Positions 5,863 to 6,565 of a stretch of DNA of 6,565 nucleotides are shown here, one piece after another (the stretch's first letter is position 1; each line of letters opens with the position of its first letter). The stretch spans positions 1 through 6,565 of the forward strand of contig CATXTS010000111.1 of NCBI GenBank assembly GCA_958402495.1, written 5' to 3'. Source of the DNA: an uncultured Clostridiaceae bacterium. GTDB lineage: Bacteria > Bacillota > Clostridia > TANB77 > CAG-508. A model generated the notes under the pieces. The model worked only from the letters and a program-made list of their open reading frames with translations, was not told where the DNA came from and searched no databases. Position numbers and translations under genes: made by a program.

Positions 5863-6565
5863 GGCATGCTTCTTTTTGAAGCTTAGTAAATTGGTGATTT
5901 CTGCGTCTGAGTTTTTGGCTTTTCTGGCTTTGTTGGCTTTTTCTTGTGTGATTTGGTTGGCTTGTCTTTCTGCCATGGTTTGACAAATGGCTTTTTGATA
6001 AGTGAAGTGTGTGTCTTGTGCTATTTTGTTCCAGTTATATTCTTGTTTTACTTTTGCTTTCGCATTTTTGGATACGATACTACATAGTTGTTGGTCATAT
6101 AGTAGTGTTAAGATGGAGTCTGCTATGGAGTTTGCATTTCCTGTATAGCTTTTCATTCCCGTTACGCCATGTTCTACGATTTCGTTTAGTCCTCCGGTAT
6201 CTGATACAACGGTTGGTACACCTGCTAGCATGGCTTCTAGTGCTACGATTCCAAATGGTTCATAGGTGCTTGGAAATACAGCTACATCTGCACATTTATA
6301 CATTTTTTGTACTTGTTTTGCATTTAGATATCCTGTGAAATAGACTTTATTGCCAATACCCATGTGTTCTACTTGTGCTCTTAGGTCGTCTATCATACCA
6401 CCTTTTCCAGCGATCAGTAGTTTGGCATCATGATAGCCATTTAAAATTTTTGGCATGGCAGAGATTAGGTGTTGAATTCCTTTTTCATATACTAATCTTC
6501 CCATATATAATATAATTTTTTCGTTATCTGCTGCATATTGTCTTCTAAATTCATAGTCTCTTTCA
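5854..6565 (-). CDS. Glycosyltransferase family 4 (GT-B), C-terminal part
   Basis: The frame is open from the right edge to the stop at 5856-5854, giving 236 residues; the N-terminal Rossmann domain and the true start lie outside the window. The ATG at 6504 is internal, since the 20 codons before it (…NEKIILY) continue the conserved strand of the domain. Signatures of the nucleotide-sugar-binding domain, in order, are MGRLVYEKGIQHLI, LLIAGKG, VYFTGYL, then ADVAVFPSTYEPFGIVALEAMLAGVPTV split around the E-x7-E pair (codons 6261-6259 and 6237-6235), and SDTGGLNEIVEHGVTG. Retaining GT4 enzymes move a sugar from a nucleotide donor to glycans, lipids or glycogen-like polymers; donor and acceptor cannot be read here. 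The last 40 residues form a Lys/Ala/Gln-rich tail (EKANKARKAKN) outside the fold, likely disordered. Its end lies in an inverted repeat. Confidence 0.92.
   Translation of the reverse strand, partial: ERDYEFRRQYAADNEKIILYMGRLVYEKGIQHLISAMPKILNGYHDAKLLIAGKGGMIDDLRAQVEHMGIGNKVYFTGYLNAKQVQKMYKCADVAVFPSTYEPFGIVALEAMLAGVPTVVSDTGGLNEIVEHGVTGMKSYTGNANSIADSILTLLYDQQLCSIVSKNAKAKVKQEYNWNKIAQDTHFTYQKAICQTMAERQANQITQEKANKARKAKNSDAEITNLLSFKKKHAYA

Noticed and set aside
5804..5986. Minus-strand open frame of 60 codons
   Set aside because: It is an alternate frame over the Lys/Ala-rich tail of the glycosyltransferase, with no ribosome binding site or conserved content.
6009..6338. Plus-strand open frame of 109 codons
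   Set aside because: It is antisense to conserved glycosyltransferase motifs; the Leu/Arg/Val-rich translation is a shadow.
1..6565. CRISPR arrays, tRNA/rRNA genes, insertion sequences or riboswitches
   Set aside because: I saw no spaced direct repeats, tRNA cloverleaf, transposase or known riboswitch core on either strand.

Overview
The window is AT-rich DNA with strong AAGGAG-type ribosome binding sites, sigma-A-like promoters and tightly packed genes. Together with YlbF-family, YugP-like metallopeptidase and clostridial-type prepilin genes, this points to a low-GC Firmicute, most likely an (uncultured) member of the Clostridia. This assignment rests on style and gene content only.

Layout. 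At the left edge (1-79, minus strand) lies the start of a prepilin-like protein gene, with its own ribosome binding site and a probable promoter at 137-165. A non-coding AT-rich stretch separates it from the divergent tsaE gene (433-858), which has a candidate promoter and ends in an intrinsic terminator that overlaps its stop codon. A new promoter (895-923) precedes tsaB (961-1672) and rimI (1674-2120), followed by a large Lon-like AAA+ protease (2177-4561) that ends in a strong terminator. The right third runs on the minus strand and converges on that terminator: a family 4 glycosyltransferase (5854 to beyond the right edge), a YlbF-family protein (5468-5800), a hairpin, and a small membrane zinc metallopeptidase (4635-5354).

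Function. TsaE and TsaB are two parts of the tRNA threonylcarbamoyladenosine (t6A37) machinery. RimI is the N-terminal acetyltransferase usually found beside them. The third partner, TsaD, is not in the window; the Lon-like protease occupies the place after rimI. The minus-strand genes look like a separate cell-envelope/housekeeping set without an obvious common pathway.

Most notable observations: tsaB is split by a single extra base (C1159) exactly inside its most conserved motif, GPGSFTG; an unlisted prepilin-type gene start lies at the left edge; the Lon-like protein has Gln where a Walker B acid is expected; and a G-rich inverted repeat sits at the glycosyltransferase stop codon. I saw no clear evidence of a wholly new system; this is mostly a housekeeping region.
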